A DNA stretch of 64,000 nt. Origin: G963662905 sp963662905. GTDB taxonomy: Bacteria > Bacteroidota > Bacteroidia > Bacteroidales > WRLA01. Shown here piece by piece: positions 9,325 to 16,175 of the stretch (positions are counted from its first letter, which is position 1; each line of letters opens with the position of its first letter). Both the position numbers and the translations under genes were made by a program. The notes beneath the pieces were generated by a model. The model was not told the origin of the DNA. It saw nothing but the letters and a program-made list of their open reading frames with translations, and ran no database searches. The stretch is taken from NCBI GenBank assembly GCA_963662905.2, contig CAXXFD010000003.1:1798001-1862000 (forward strand), in the 5' to 3' direction.

Positions 9325-10969
9325 GTAACTAATCAGTGTCAGAAAAAAATCAATCCTTATTAACAATTTTCGCTGTGGCTTGTGAATAACTTTCTGGGAT
9401 TGATGCGTTTAAAGGCTCTGTGATTTTGCTGTTTGTTTGTTCTTGGGTGTTCAGGTTTAAATATTGGATTCTCCTTGGGGTATTTTTCAAAAATCATTGG
9501 CTATTCACAAGTTGCTGTTTTCTGTGTTCGTAACTAAACCGCTGGTAATTTGACTTTTGCCTCTAACCTACACTACTTTTGAAAGAAAAAAGTTTTGGAC
9601 AAAGATTTCATTATACAAGAGCTTTTCAAAAGGATTGGCCAGCTTGAAAGAAGACTGGAAGCCCTTGAGTTGGAAAACAAAAAACTCAAAGAAAAGCTTG
9701 CCAAATACCAAACACCAAAAAACAGCAACAACAGCTCAATACCTCCCTCCCAAGATCAGAACCGCCCTAAGCGCAGGAGTTTGAGGGAAAAGACAGGGCG
9801 TAAGCCAGGCGGACAGGCAGGGCGGAAAGGGAACACACTTAAGATGGCCGAAGTGCCTGACACTATTGAGAAGCACATCCCCTCATATTGCAAGTGTTGC
9901 GGGAAAGACCTTGCTTCTTTGCCCGTACAATTAGCCGGCAAACGCCAGGTATTTGATATTCCCGAGATAAAGTTACATGTCACAGAACACCGGGTATATA
10001 AAAAGGTTTGCAGTTGTGGCCATGAAACCAGGTGTGATTATCCATCTCAGGCCAATGCCCCGGTAAGCTATGGGAACAACATTGAAAGTTTGATCGGGTA
10101 TTTCCATACCAGGCAGTACCTGCCCTTTTTGCGTATGAAAGAACTTTTCAGGGATGTTTTCCATATTCCCATAAGCGAAGGGGGCATCCATTATTTGCTC
10201 AATAAACTAAAGCGCAAGGCCCAACCAGCCTATGACCTAATAAAGCAAAAGTTGCTTTCGGGAGGATATTGCCTTTCTGTAGGAAGTGATGAGACAGGAG
10301 TTAAGGTTGATGGCAATAAGCACTGGGCATGGACATGGCAAAACCAAGAGGCTACATTCATTGCCATCACTGACAACAGGGCACAGAGGAGCATTGACAA
10401 TACATTTAAAGATGGGTTTAAAAACTCTGTGTTGGTGCATGATTGCTGGAAGAGCCATTTTAATACTGCTGCGCTGTCGCACCAGATTTGTATGGCACAT
10501 CTTTTACGTGACCTGAATTACTTGTCAGAAAGGTATGGGCATAAATGGAGCAGGATATGCAAACGGCTGTTTCAAACGGCACTGGATTTGAAGAAAAAAA
10601 TGGACAATGCGGGTTGCTACGTACATAGCCCAAAGAGAACCGCAATTGAAAACAGGCTGAACAGTTTACTGAAAGCAGAACTGCCGGAAAAACACAACGA
10701 ATTGCTTGCATTCAAAAAAAGGCTAGTCAAATACAGGGACTATATCTTCACCTTCTTATATCACCCAGAAGTCCCGCCAGACAATAATGCTTCTGAAAGG
10801 GCAATCCGAAACATAAAAGTTAAACAGAAAGTTTCAGGTCAATTCAGATCGACCGATGGAGCGGATGCCTTTGCTGTTTTGAGATCAGTTGCTGACACAA
10901 TTATCAAGAATGGACAGAGTGTTGTGCCTGCCTTGGGAACTATCGCTAATTTGCAGACTGATTAGTAAC
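9325..10969 (+). mobile_element. Complete IS66-family insertion sequence, single-ORF (ISBst12-like) type
   Basis: A 1645-bp element bounded by inverted repeats: GTAACTAATCAGTGTC at the left, and the reverse complement of the right end, GTTACTAATCAGTCTG (13 of 16 matching). Both ends are flanked by the 8-bp repeat AAACCATA. It carries only the transposase gene and lacks the tnpA and tnpB of classical IS66, as in the ISBst12 subgroup. About 255 bp of non-coding DNA precede the transposase. The stop codon of the transposase lies inside the right inverted repeat. The insertion separates the metal importer from the universal stress protein gene. Confidence 0.93.
9595..10965 (+). CDS. IS66-family transposase (TnpC type)
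   Basis: A 456-residue DDE transposase. Domains: N-terminal leucine-zipper-like coil (residues 5-37), a DUF6444-like segment (KNSNNSSIPPSQ), a zinc-finger region (Cys99, Cys101-Cys102, later Cys139, Cys141), and the catalytic domain with Asp232 (GSDETG), Asp283 (VHDCWKSH) and Glu401 (NNASERAIRN). The start is TTG at 9595; no in-frame ATG gives the N-terminal coil. The TAG stop at 10963-10965 lies within the right inverted repeat. No frameshift or missing catalytic residue is visible, so the element is probably still competent. Confidence 0.93.
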   Translation: MDKDFIIQELFKRIGQLERRLEALELENKKLKEKLAKYQTPKNSNNSSIPPSQDQNRPKRRSLREKTGRKPGGQAGRKGNTLKMAEVPDTIEKHIPSYCKCCGKDLASLPVQLAGKRQVFDIPEIKLHVTEHRVYKKVCSCGHETRCDYPSQANAPVSYGNNIESLIGYFHTRQYLPFLRMKELFRDVFHIPISEGGIHYLLNKLKRKAQPAYDLIKQKLLSGGYCLSVGSDETGVKVDGNKHWAWTWQNQEATFIAITDNRAQRSIDNTFKDGFKNSVLVHDCWKSHFNTAALSHQICMAHLLRDLNYLSERYGHKWSRICKRLFQTALDLKKKMDNAGCYVHSPKRTAIENRLNSLLKAELPEKHNELLAFKKRLVKYRDYIFTFLYHPEVPPDNNASERAIRNIKVKQKVSGQFRSTDGADAFAVLRSVADTIIKNGQSVVPALGTIANLQTD

Positions 10970-10977
10970 AAACCATA
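10970..10977. repeat. Right 8-bp target-site duplication of the IS66 element
   Basis: AAACCATA, identical to 9317-9324. Removing the element together with one repeat leaves about 49 bp between the permease stop and the stress-protein start. Confidence 0.92.
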
Positions 10978-10988
10978 AAATCGCGATA

Positions 10989-11018
10989 TTTGGGCAAAAT
11001 AGCCAACAAAAGCCCAAA
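10989..11018 (+). promoter_or_regulatory. Inverted repeat directly before the stress-protein start codon
   Basis: TTTGGGC (10989-10995) pairs with GCCCAAA (11012-11018) across a 16-nt loop, ending two bases before the ATG at 11021. In RNA it could occlude ribosome entry or stabilise the 5' end. It may equally be an operator. Only the symmetry is observed. Confidence 0.3.
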
Positions 11019-11020
11019 TC

Positions 11021-11902
11021 ATGAAAAAGATACTTGTTCCTGTCGATTTTTCTCCATCGAGCAAAAACAATATGCGTTTTGCCATTGATACCGCAATAAA
11101 AGCCGGGGCGGACATTCAGTTTTTTCACAGTTATTACGATCAAATTGTGCTGCAGGGCATGTCGGGCACAGATACTGTAGAAAGCCTTCCGATGATGGAC
11201 ATGAAATTCTCTGCTGAAGTCCGTGACCGCAGTGAAAAACAAATGAAGGCATTATGCGAAGAGCTGAAGGAAGAATTTACAAAGGAGGGGAAAAAGTTGC
11301 CCGAATGGAACTGGATTGTTGAAGGCGGTGATTTTGAAACGGAAATCCGCATTGCCTGCCAGGATTACAAACCCGATATGGTAATCATTGGCTCCGAAGG
11401 CCATGGGAAAAAAGACCCTTACAGCGGCTCTGTTTCTGCCCGTTTGTTTAAGCATGCACGCGTACCGGTTTTTGCCGTGAATAATTCCATAGCTCCCGAT
11501 CAACTGAACAACATACTCTTTCTCTCTGATTTCTCCCAAACCATGAATTCAAGAGTCCGTTATTTGCTCGAATTTGCCGAATTATACAAGGCCACAGTTC
11601 GTTGCAGGCATTTGCACCTGGATTCCAAAGAAATGTTTGATGATGTAAAAGCAGAATCGCTCCGTCAGGATTTCAATGACGAAGTAAATGCCGGCTTGAT
11701 TGATTTTGAGATAACAGCTTGCCAGGAAGCGGAAGAAGGATTATCCGAAGTTTTCAAGGAATTCCAACCCGATGTAATTGCATTCCATGTGAAACAACAC
11801 AGCTTTCTGTACCATATGTTTCACAATACAATTACCCGGAAAGATATTTTCAAGACAGGAAAGCCCTTGCTTGTTTTTGGCCCGGAATCGTTAACGGATT
11901 AA
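11021..11902 (+). CDS. Universal stress protein, tandem UspA domains
   Basis: A 293-residue cytoplasmic protein with two UspA folds. The first domain (residues 1-150) starts MKKILVPVDFSPSS and contains a near-canonical nucleotide-binding stretch IIGSEGHGKKDPYSGSVSARL. The second (about 160-290) starts NNILFLSDFSQT and lacks the full ATP motif, as usual in tandem Usp proteins of Bacteroidota. The gene lies 43 bp behind the IS66 right target repeat. Before that insertion it stood about 49 bp behind the metal permease and may have been the last gene of that operon. Its present expression probably depends on a promoter in the IS end or in those 43 bp. Confidence 0.9.
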   Translation: MKKILVPVDFSPSSKNNMRFAIDTAIKAGADIQFFHSYYDQIVLQGMSGTDTVESLPMMDMKFSAEVRDRSEKQMKALCEELKEEFTKEGKKLPEWNWIVEGGDFETEIRIACQDYKPDMVIIGSEGHGKKDPYSGSVSARLFKHARVPVFAVNNSIAPDQLNNILFLSDFSQTMNSRVRYLLEFAELYKATVRCRHLHLDSKEMFDDVKAESLRQDFNDEVNAGLIDFEITACQEAEEGLSEVFKEFQPDVIAFHVKQHSFLYHMFHNTITRKDIFKTGKPLLVFGPESLTD

Positions 11903-11913
11903 AGCAGTAATTT

Positions 11914-12020
11914 TCATATTTGTTCGACGGGAAGGCCTGTTTCACGTGCAATCTCTTCGAAGTTTCTTCTTACATCAAATATCTGAATGCTTTATCGAAA
12001 AATGGGTTAACTATTTTCAC
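11914..12020 (-). pseudogene. Remnant of a fourth Rpn-family nuclease gene
   Basis: Read on the minus strand from GTG at 12020, 16 codons give VKIVNPFFDKAFRYLM, matching the N-terminus of the three genes upstream (MKIVNPLYDKAFKYLM), followed by TAA at 11972-11970. A shifted frame then encodes NFEEIARETGLPVEQI and a stop at 11916-11914. This matches the family's C-terminal motif (VEEISNETGLSIPEL). The whole middle of the gene is missing, so this is an internal-deletion derivative of a diverged fourth copy. It overlaps the end of the third gene by the same 14 nt as the intact copies. Confidence 0.8.
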
Positions 12021-12924
12021 CTTCCGATTTGTTCAATAAATTATTCAGGTCAGCTATGCTCAATCCTGTATCATTGCTTATTTCTTCAACGCTTTTGCCC
12101 ATTTCATGCAGCAGTTTGGCAAGTTTCGTTTTTGTCTGCAGGGCTTCCTGTTTTGCTGTATCAGCTTCCAGCTTTGCCTCTTCGATCTTTTTCTCAAAGC
12201 GCGACTCCTGCTGGTCAAAAATAAAATCAATTTCTTCTTCGGCATCCAATTGACGGCGGAAGGCATCGTCCAGCAAAGGTTTTTGAAGATACTGCGCAAC
12301 ATCCTGAAAGCCCTCGGGAATCTCCTGTAAATCAAGGATATAATTCTGTCCCGATATCCAAGCCTGGTTAAAAAACATCATAAACTGCTCCAGGCGGCTT
12401 TTGCGCTCTGCCGGCAATCGGCGCACCTGCAAAATATGTGAGCGGTGCGTGAGGTGGTTAATGAAAAAACTGTCAATTGCTACCGGCTCTTTGCTTACCG
12501 AATTGACAATCTGACGGTTAACCGTTACTGCCATATAAGGGACATCATCCAGATTATAGCCCAAAATATATACCGTAATAATGGGACGGATCTTATTATA
12601 AAGCTTTTCCGGTTCGGCAACCGTATTCATATAATTCATCCCGAGATAGTTGCGAAACCTGCGGATATCCGTGGCAAACTTCGATTTCTGCAATTCGATC
12701 AGAACGGTCTGTTCTTTCCCTTCGTCATTTCGGATGCGTGCTTTAAAATCAAGGCGGAACAAACTCAAACCCCTTTTATCATCAGAAGCATGGGTTTCCT
12801 GCTGGCCCAAATCCAGTTCAATAATTTCCTCATCGAGCAAAACAGAAAGCACCTTGCGGGCGATGCGCTCGTTTTGCATCAGGTATTTGAAGGCTTTGTC
12901 GTATAATGGGTTAACTATTTTCAT
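12007..12924 (-). CDS. Rpn-family PD-(D/E)XK nuclease / putative transposase, copy C
   Basis: A 305-residue member of the Rpn (TIGR01784, PDDEXK_2) family, the third and last intact gene of the array. The nuclease core carries Asp59 (FRLDFKAR) and Glu77-x-Gln79-Lys80 (LIELQKSK). The C-terminal third is a coiled coil (about 229-275) followed by a small helical EEISNDTGLS motif. Relative to copies A and B it lacks 21 residues in the coiled coil and differs at its last about 20 residues (SIADLNNLLNKSEGENS) and at a few internal sites. Its ATG lies inside the end of copy B (14-nt overlap). The family is linked to recombination and, for Escherichia coli members, phage defence; the role here is unknown. 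Confidence 0.88.
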   Translation of the reverse strand: MKIVNPLYDKAFKYLMQNERIARKVLSVLLDEEIIELDLGQQETHASDDKRGLSLFRLDFKARIRNDEGKEQTVLIELQKSKFATDIRRFRNYLGMNYMNTVAEPEKLYNKIRPIITVYILGYNLDDVPYMAVTVNRQIVNSVSKEPVAIDSFFINHLTHRSHILQVRRLPAERKSRLEQFMMFFNQAWISGQNYILDLQEIPEGFQDVAQYLQKPLLDDAFRRQLDAEEEIDFIFDQQESRFEKKIEEAKLEADTAKQEALQTKTKLAKLLHEMGKSVEEISNDTGLSIADLNNLLNKSEGENS

Positions 12925-13891
12925 CTTCAGGCTTGTTCATAAGGTTGTTCAGTTCTGGAATGCTCAATCCTGTTTCGTTGCTTATTTCTTCAACGCTTTT
13001 GCCCATTTCATGCAGCAGTTTGGCAAGTTTCGTTTTTGTCCGCAGGGTTTCCAGCTTGGCAGTGCCAGCCTCCTGTTTGGCAGAGTAGGCTTCCATCCTT
13101 GCATTACTGGCGGCCTGTTTCGCTGTATCAGCTTCCATCCTTGCCTCTTCGATCTTTTTCTCAAAGCGCGACTCCTGCTGGTCGAAAATAAAATCAATTT
13201 CTTCTTCGGCATCCAATTGACGGCGGAAGGCATCGTCCAGCAAAGGTTTTTGAAGATACTGCGCAACATCCTGAAAGCCCTCGGGAATCTCCTGTAAATC
13301 AAGGATATAATTCTGTCCCGATATCCAAGCCTGGTTAAAAAACATCATAAACTGCTCCAGGCGGCTTTTGCGCTCTGCCGGCAATCGGCGCACCTGCAAA
13401 ATATGTGAGCGGTGCGTGAGGTGGTTAATGAAAAAACTGTCAACTGCTACCGGCTCTTTGCTTACCGAATTGACAATCTGACGGTTAACCGTTACTGCCA
13501 AATAAGGGACATCATCCAGATTATAGCCCAAAATATATACCGTAATAATGGGACGGATCTTATTATAAAGCTTTTCCGGTTCGGCAACCGTATTCATATA
13601 ATTCATCCCGAGATAGTTGCGAAACCTGCGGATATCCGTGGCAAACTTCGATTTCTGCAATTCGATCAGAACGGTCTGTTCTTTCCCTTCGTCATTTCGG
13701 ATGCGTGCTTTAAAATCAAGGCGGAACAAACTCAAACCCCTTTTATCATCAGAAGCATGGGTTTCCTGCTGGCCCAAATCCAGTTCAATAATTTCCTCAT
13801 CGAGCAAAACAGAAAGCACCTTGCGGGCGATGCGCTCGTTTTGCATCAGGTATTTGAAGGCTTTGTCGTATAATGGGTTAACTATTTTCAT
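12911..13891 (-). CDS. Rpn-family PD-(D/E)XK nuclease / putative transposase, copy B
   Basis: A 326-residue protein that appears identical to copy A at the amino-acid level. Core residues Asp59, Glu77, Gln79 and Lys80 are intact. A coiled coil (about 229-295) is built of Ala/Glu/Lys-rich repeats (ARMEADTAKQ, ARMEAYSAKQ, EAGTAKLE). The start ATG at 13891 lies 14 nt inside copy A's end, and its own stop lies inside copy C's start. The overlapping sequence GATGAAAATAGTTAA serves as the end of one frame (DENS-stop) and the start of the next (MKIVN). This suggests translational coupling along one transcript. Confidence 0.88.
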   Translation of the reverse strand: MKIVNPLYDKAFKYLMQNERIARKVLSVLLDEEIIELDLGQQETHASDDKRGLSLFRLDFKARIRNDEGKEQTVLIELQKSKFATDIRRFRNYLGMNYMNTVAEPEKLYNKIRPIITVYILGYNLDDVPYLAVTVNRQIVNSVSKEPVAVDSFFINHLTHRSHILQVRRLPAERKSRLEQFMMFFNQAWISGQNYILDLQEIPEGFQDVAQYLQKPLLDDAFRRQLDAEEEIDFIFDQQESRFEKKIEEARMEADTAKQAASNARMEAYSAKQEAGTAKLETLRTKTKLAKLLHEMGKSVEEISNETGLSIPELNNLMNKPEDENS

Positions 13892-14858
13892 CTTCAGGCT
13901 TGTTCATAAGGTTGTTCAGTTCTGGAATGCTCAATCCTGTTTCGTTGCTTATTTCTTCAACGCTTTTGCCCATTTCATGCAGCAGTTTGGCAAGTTTCGT
14001 TTTTGTCCGCAGGGTTTCCAGCTTGGCAGTGCCAGCCTCCTGTTTGGCAGAGTAGGCTTCCATCCTTGCATTACTGGCGGCCTGTTTCGCTGTATCAGCT
14101 TCCATCCTTGCCTCTTCGATCTTTTTCTCAAAGCGCGACTCCTGCTGGTCGAAAATAAAATCAATTTCTTCTTCGGCATCCAATTGACGGCGGAAGGCAT
14201 CGTCCAGCAAAGGTTTTTGAAGATACTGCGCAACATCCTGAAAGCCCTCGGGAATCTCCTGTAAATCAAGGATATAATTCTGTCCCGATATCCAAGCCTG
14301 GTTAAAAAACATCATAAACTGCTCCAGGCGGCTTTTGCGCTCTGCCGGCAATCGGCGCACCTGCAAAATATGTGAGCGGTGCGTGAGGTGGTTAATGAAA
14401 AAACTGTCAACTGCTACCGGCTCTTTGCTTACCGAATTGACAATCTGACGGTTAACCGTTACTGCCAAATAAGGGACATCATCCAGATTATAGCCCAAAA
14501 TATATACCGTAATAATGGGACGGATCTTATTATAAAGCTTTTCCGGTTCGGCAACCGTATTCATATAATTCATCCCGAGATAGTTGCGGAACCGGCGGAT
14601 ATCCGTGGCAAACTTCGATTTCTGCAATTCGATCAGTACGGTCTGTTCTTTCCCTTCGTCATTTCGGATGCGTGCTTTAAAATCAAGGCGAAACAAACTC
14701 AAACCCCTTTTATCATCAGAAGCATGGGTTTCCTGCTGGCCCAAATCCAGTTCAATAATTTCCTCATCGAGCAAAACAGAAAGCACCTTGCGGGCGATGC
14801 GCTCGTTTTGCATCAGGTATTTGAAGGCTTTGTCGTATAATGGGTTAACTATTTTCAT
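13878..14858 (-). CDS. Rpn-family PD-(D/E)XK nuclease / putative transposase, copy A
   Basis: The first gene of the array in transcription order, 326 residues, with the same domain layout as copy B: nuclease core with Asp59 and Glu77-x-Gln79-Lys80, coiled coil to about residue 295, and C-terminal EEISNETGLSIPEL helices. DNA differences from copy B that I can find are about four bases between 14588 and 14691, all silent. The repeat period is exactly 967 bp. About 66 bp of AT-rich DNA separates it from the DUF2027-Smr gene upstream, and that stretch must hold the array's promoter unless it is read from further up. Confidence 0.88.
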   Translation of the reverse strand: MKIVNPLYDKAFKYLMQNERIARKVLSVLLDEEIIELDLGQQETHASDDKRGLSLFRLDFKARIRNDEGKEQTVLIELQKSKFATDIRRFRNYLGMNYMNTVAEPEKLYNKIRPIITVYILGYNLDDVPYLAVTVNRQIVNSVSKEPVAVDSFFINHLTHRSHILQVRRLPAERKSRLEQFMMFFNQAWISGQNYILDLQEIPEGFQDVAQYLQKPLLDDAFRRQLDAEEEIDFIFDQQESRFEKKIEEARMEADTAKQAASNARMEAYSAKQEAGTAKLETLRTKTKLAKLLHEMGKSVEEISNETGLSIPELNNLMNKPEDENS

Positions 14859-14924
14859 ATCAGATTGATTGATACAAAAATAGCGAAAAATAAATTAGAA
14901 GTCAATCCTCATTTGGATACAAAT

Positions 14925-16031
14925 TTACTTCCCTGCGAAACGGATTTCAATGGCGCCCATTCCAAAATTCGACATAGGAGCGTCCTGATATTGAATGCCG
15001 TCATAGTCTTTGAGCACTTCGAGCAGTGCATTTTTTAGCACGCCCTGCCCCACTCCATGGATGAATGTTACTTTACGGAAATTATTGGTCAGTGCGCTTT
15101 CCATGCATTTGGTAAAATAACCCACCTGAAAGCCAAGCATTTGCCCTTTGTCCATGCTTCGGTAATCTTCAGCAATAGCTTCGATATGCAAATCAACCAC
15201 TGCTTCGGAAGGGCTGGTTTGGTGGCGTGCAATAAAAGGTTTTGGTTTTACATGCACCGCTGATCCACTCACCGATTCTTCACCGCTGATTTTCAACTTC
15301 CGGCCTTCCGGATGCATTTGAACAAAATCCCGGGCATCCCAAAGGCCGAAAAGGAACATCATATCGGGCAGTAAATTATATTCCTTATAATTATCCTGCT
15401 TTGTAAAACGTCCGCCTTTTATTCCGAAACTAACACTCATTGGCTTAAAGAGCACATCGCCCTTTTCGGGATGCAGCATTACCTGAATCATTCCACGCGA
15501 CCATTCCTCGAGTTCGCCCACAGGTATTGAATCGAGCAATAATTTGGAATGGGCCGGCACAGCATCATAATCCTTGCCCATAAACTGACTGCTCTCCACA
15601 TCCTGAAGAAAAATATTTACAAGACAATCATGAGGACTATGGTTAAAAAAGTACACATCAAAATCACCTGAAAGGAAAACTTTCTGGTTTTGAGGCACAA
15701 AAGCCAGATACAAACCTTCGGGTACTGTATTGCGCCTTTTCATCAAGGAAATTTTATCAATCCGTTCGGTATAAGCTTCTTCTTCCTCATAAACGGGCTC
15801 CTCCGCCTTAGGTTTTTTCCGCTCACTGAGCACACCTTCAAAAAATTTCTCTTTCGACAGCTCAAGGTTTTCCTGTCCGCGTTGGGAAAGAATCAGCTCA
15901 TTTACCAGCGTGGGCAATGCAAAACCATCATTGGTTTCCACCTCAACCATTTTGCTGTTCAAAATCCTTTTTACCCTTCCTCCTCCGGTTTGGTTCAAAA
16001 ACTGAACCCTGTCGCCTACTTTAAATTTCAT
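14925..16031 (-). CDS. DUF2027 domain protein with C-terminal Smr domain
   Basis: A 368-residue cytoplasmic protein. The N-terminus (MKFKVGDRVQFLNQTGGGRV) is a small SH3-like barrel also seen in MutS2-related proteins, followed by a charged linker (about 55-90), the DUF2027 beta domain (about 100-250), and a C-terminal Smr domain (about 278-366) with VVDLHIEAI and the catalytic-type FIHGVGQGVLK loop. Smr domains of MutS2 nick DNA or bind RNA. The Bacteroidota DUF2027-Smr protein has no established function that I know. It is monocistronic, with the Rpn array downstream on the same strand. Confidence 0.88.
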   Translation of the reverse strand: MKFKVGDRVQFLNQTGGGRVKRILNSKMVEVETNDGFALPTLVNELILSQRGQENLELSKEKFFEGVLSERKKPKAEEPVYEEEEAYTERIDKISLMKRRNTVPEGLYLAFVPQNQKVFLSGDFDVYFFNHSPHDCLVNIFLQDVESSQFMGKDYDAVPAHSKLLLDSIPVGELEEWSRGMIQVMLHPEKGDVLFKPMSVSFGIKGGRFTKQDNYKEYNLLPDMMFLFGLWDARDFVQMHPEGRKLKISGEESVSGSAVHVKPKPFIARHQTSPSEAVVDLHIEAIAEDYRSMDKGQMLGFQVGYFTKCMESALTNNFRKVTFIHGVGQGVLKNALLEVLKDYDGIQYQDAPMSNFGMGAIEIRFAGK

Positions 16032-16152
16032 ATATGTCGTTCTTTTAAAATCAAATTTTCCTGCAAATTTACATCTATAAATCCGGATAGCCTTAAGTTA
16101 ATCTCCAAAAGACAAACAAGTATCTGAACTTATAAATTCAAAAAAGATTTCT

Positions 16153-16160
16153 TATTTTTG
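16153..16160 (+). promoter_or_regulatory. Bacteroidota-type -7 element (TATTTTTG)
   Basis: TAnnTTTG match 16 nt before the copper-type receptor start. No TTTG lies at the usual -33 distance, so support rests on the -7 half and its position only. Confidence 0.38.
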
Positions 16161-16175
16161 CTAAAATGATTTTCT

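Larger units (their letters stand above)
11944..14858 (-). repeat. 967-bp tandem repeat array of Rpn genes
   Basis: Start codons at 14858, 13891 and 12924 are spaced exactly 967 bp apart. Copies A and B are almost identical DNA. Copy C carries a 63-bp deletion and a diverged tail, followed by the remnant at 11914-12020. The unit boundary lies at the overlapping stop/start, so each duplication yields a complete new gene without intergenic DNA. Confidence 0.9.

Noticed and set aside
12445..14840. Long plus-strand open frames of 153 and 215 codons inside each Rpn copy
   Set aside because: They run antisense to the Rpn genes, repeat with the same 967-bp period, and show no domain or start context. 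They arise from the codon structure of the minus-strand genes.
12007..14858. CRISPR array or simple satellite as explanation for the repeats
   Set aside because: The repeat unit is 967 bp and is a whole gene; there are no short repeats with spacers.
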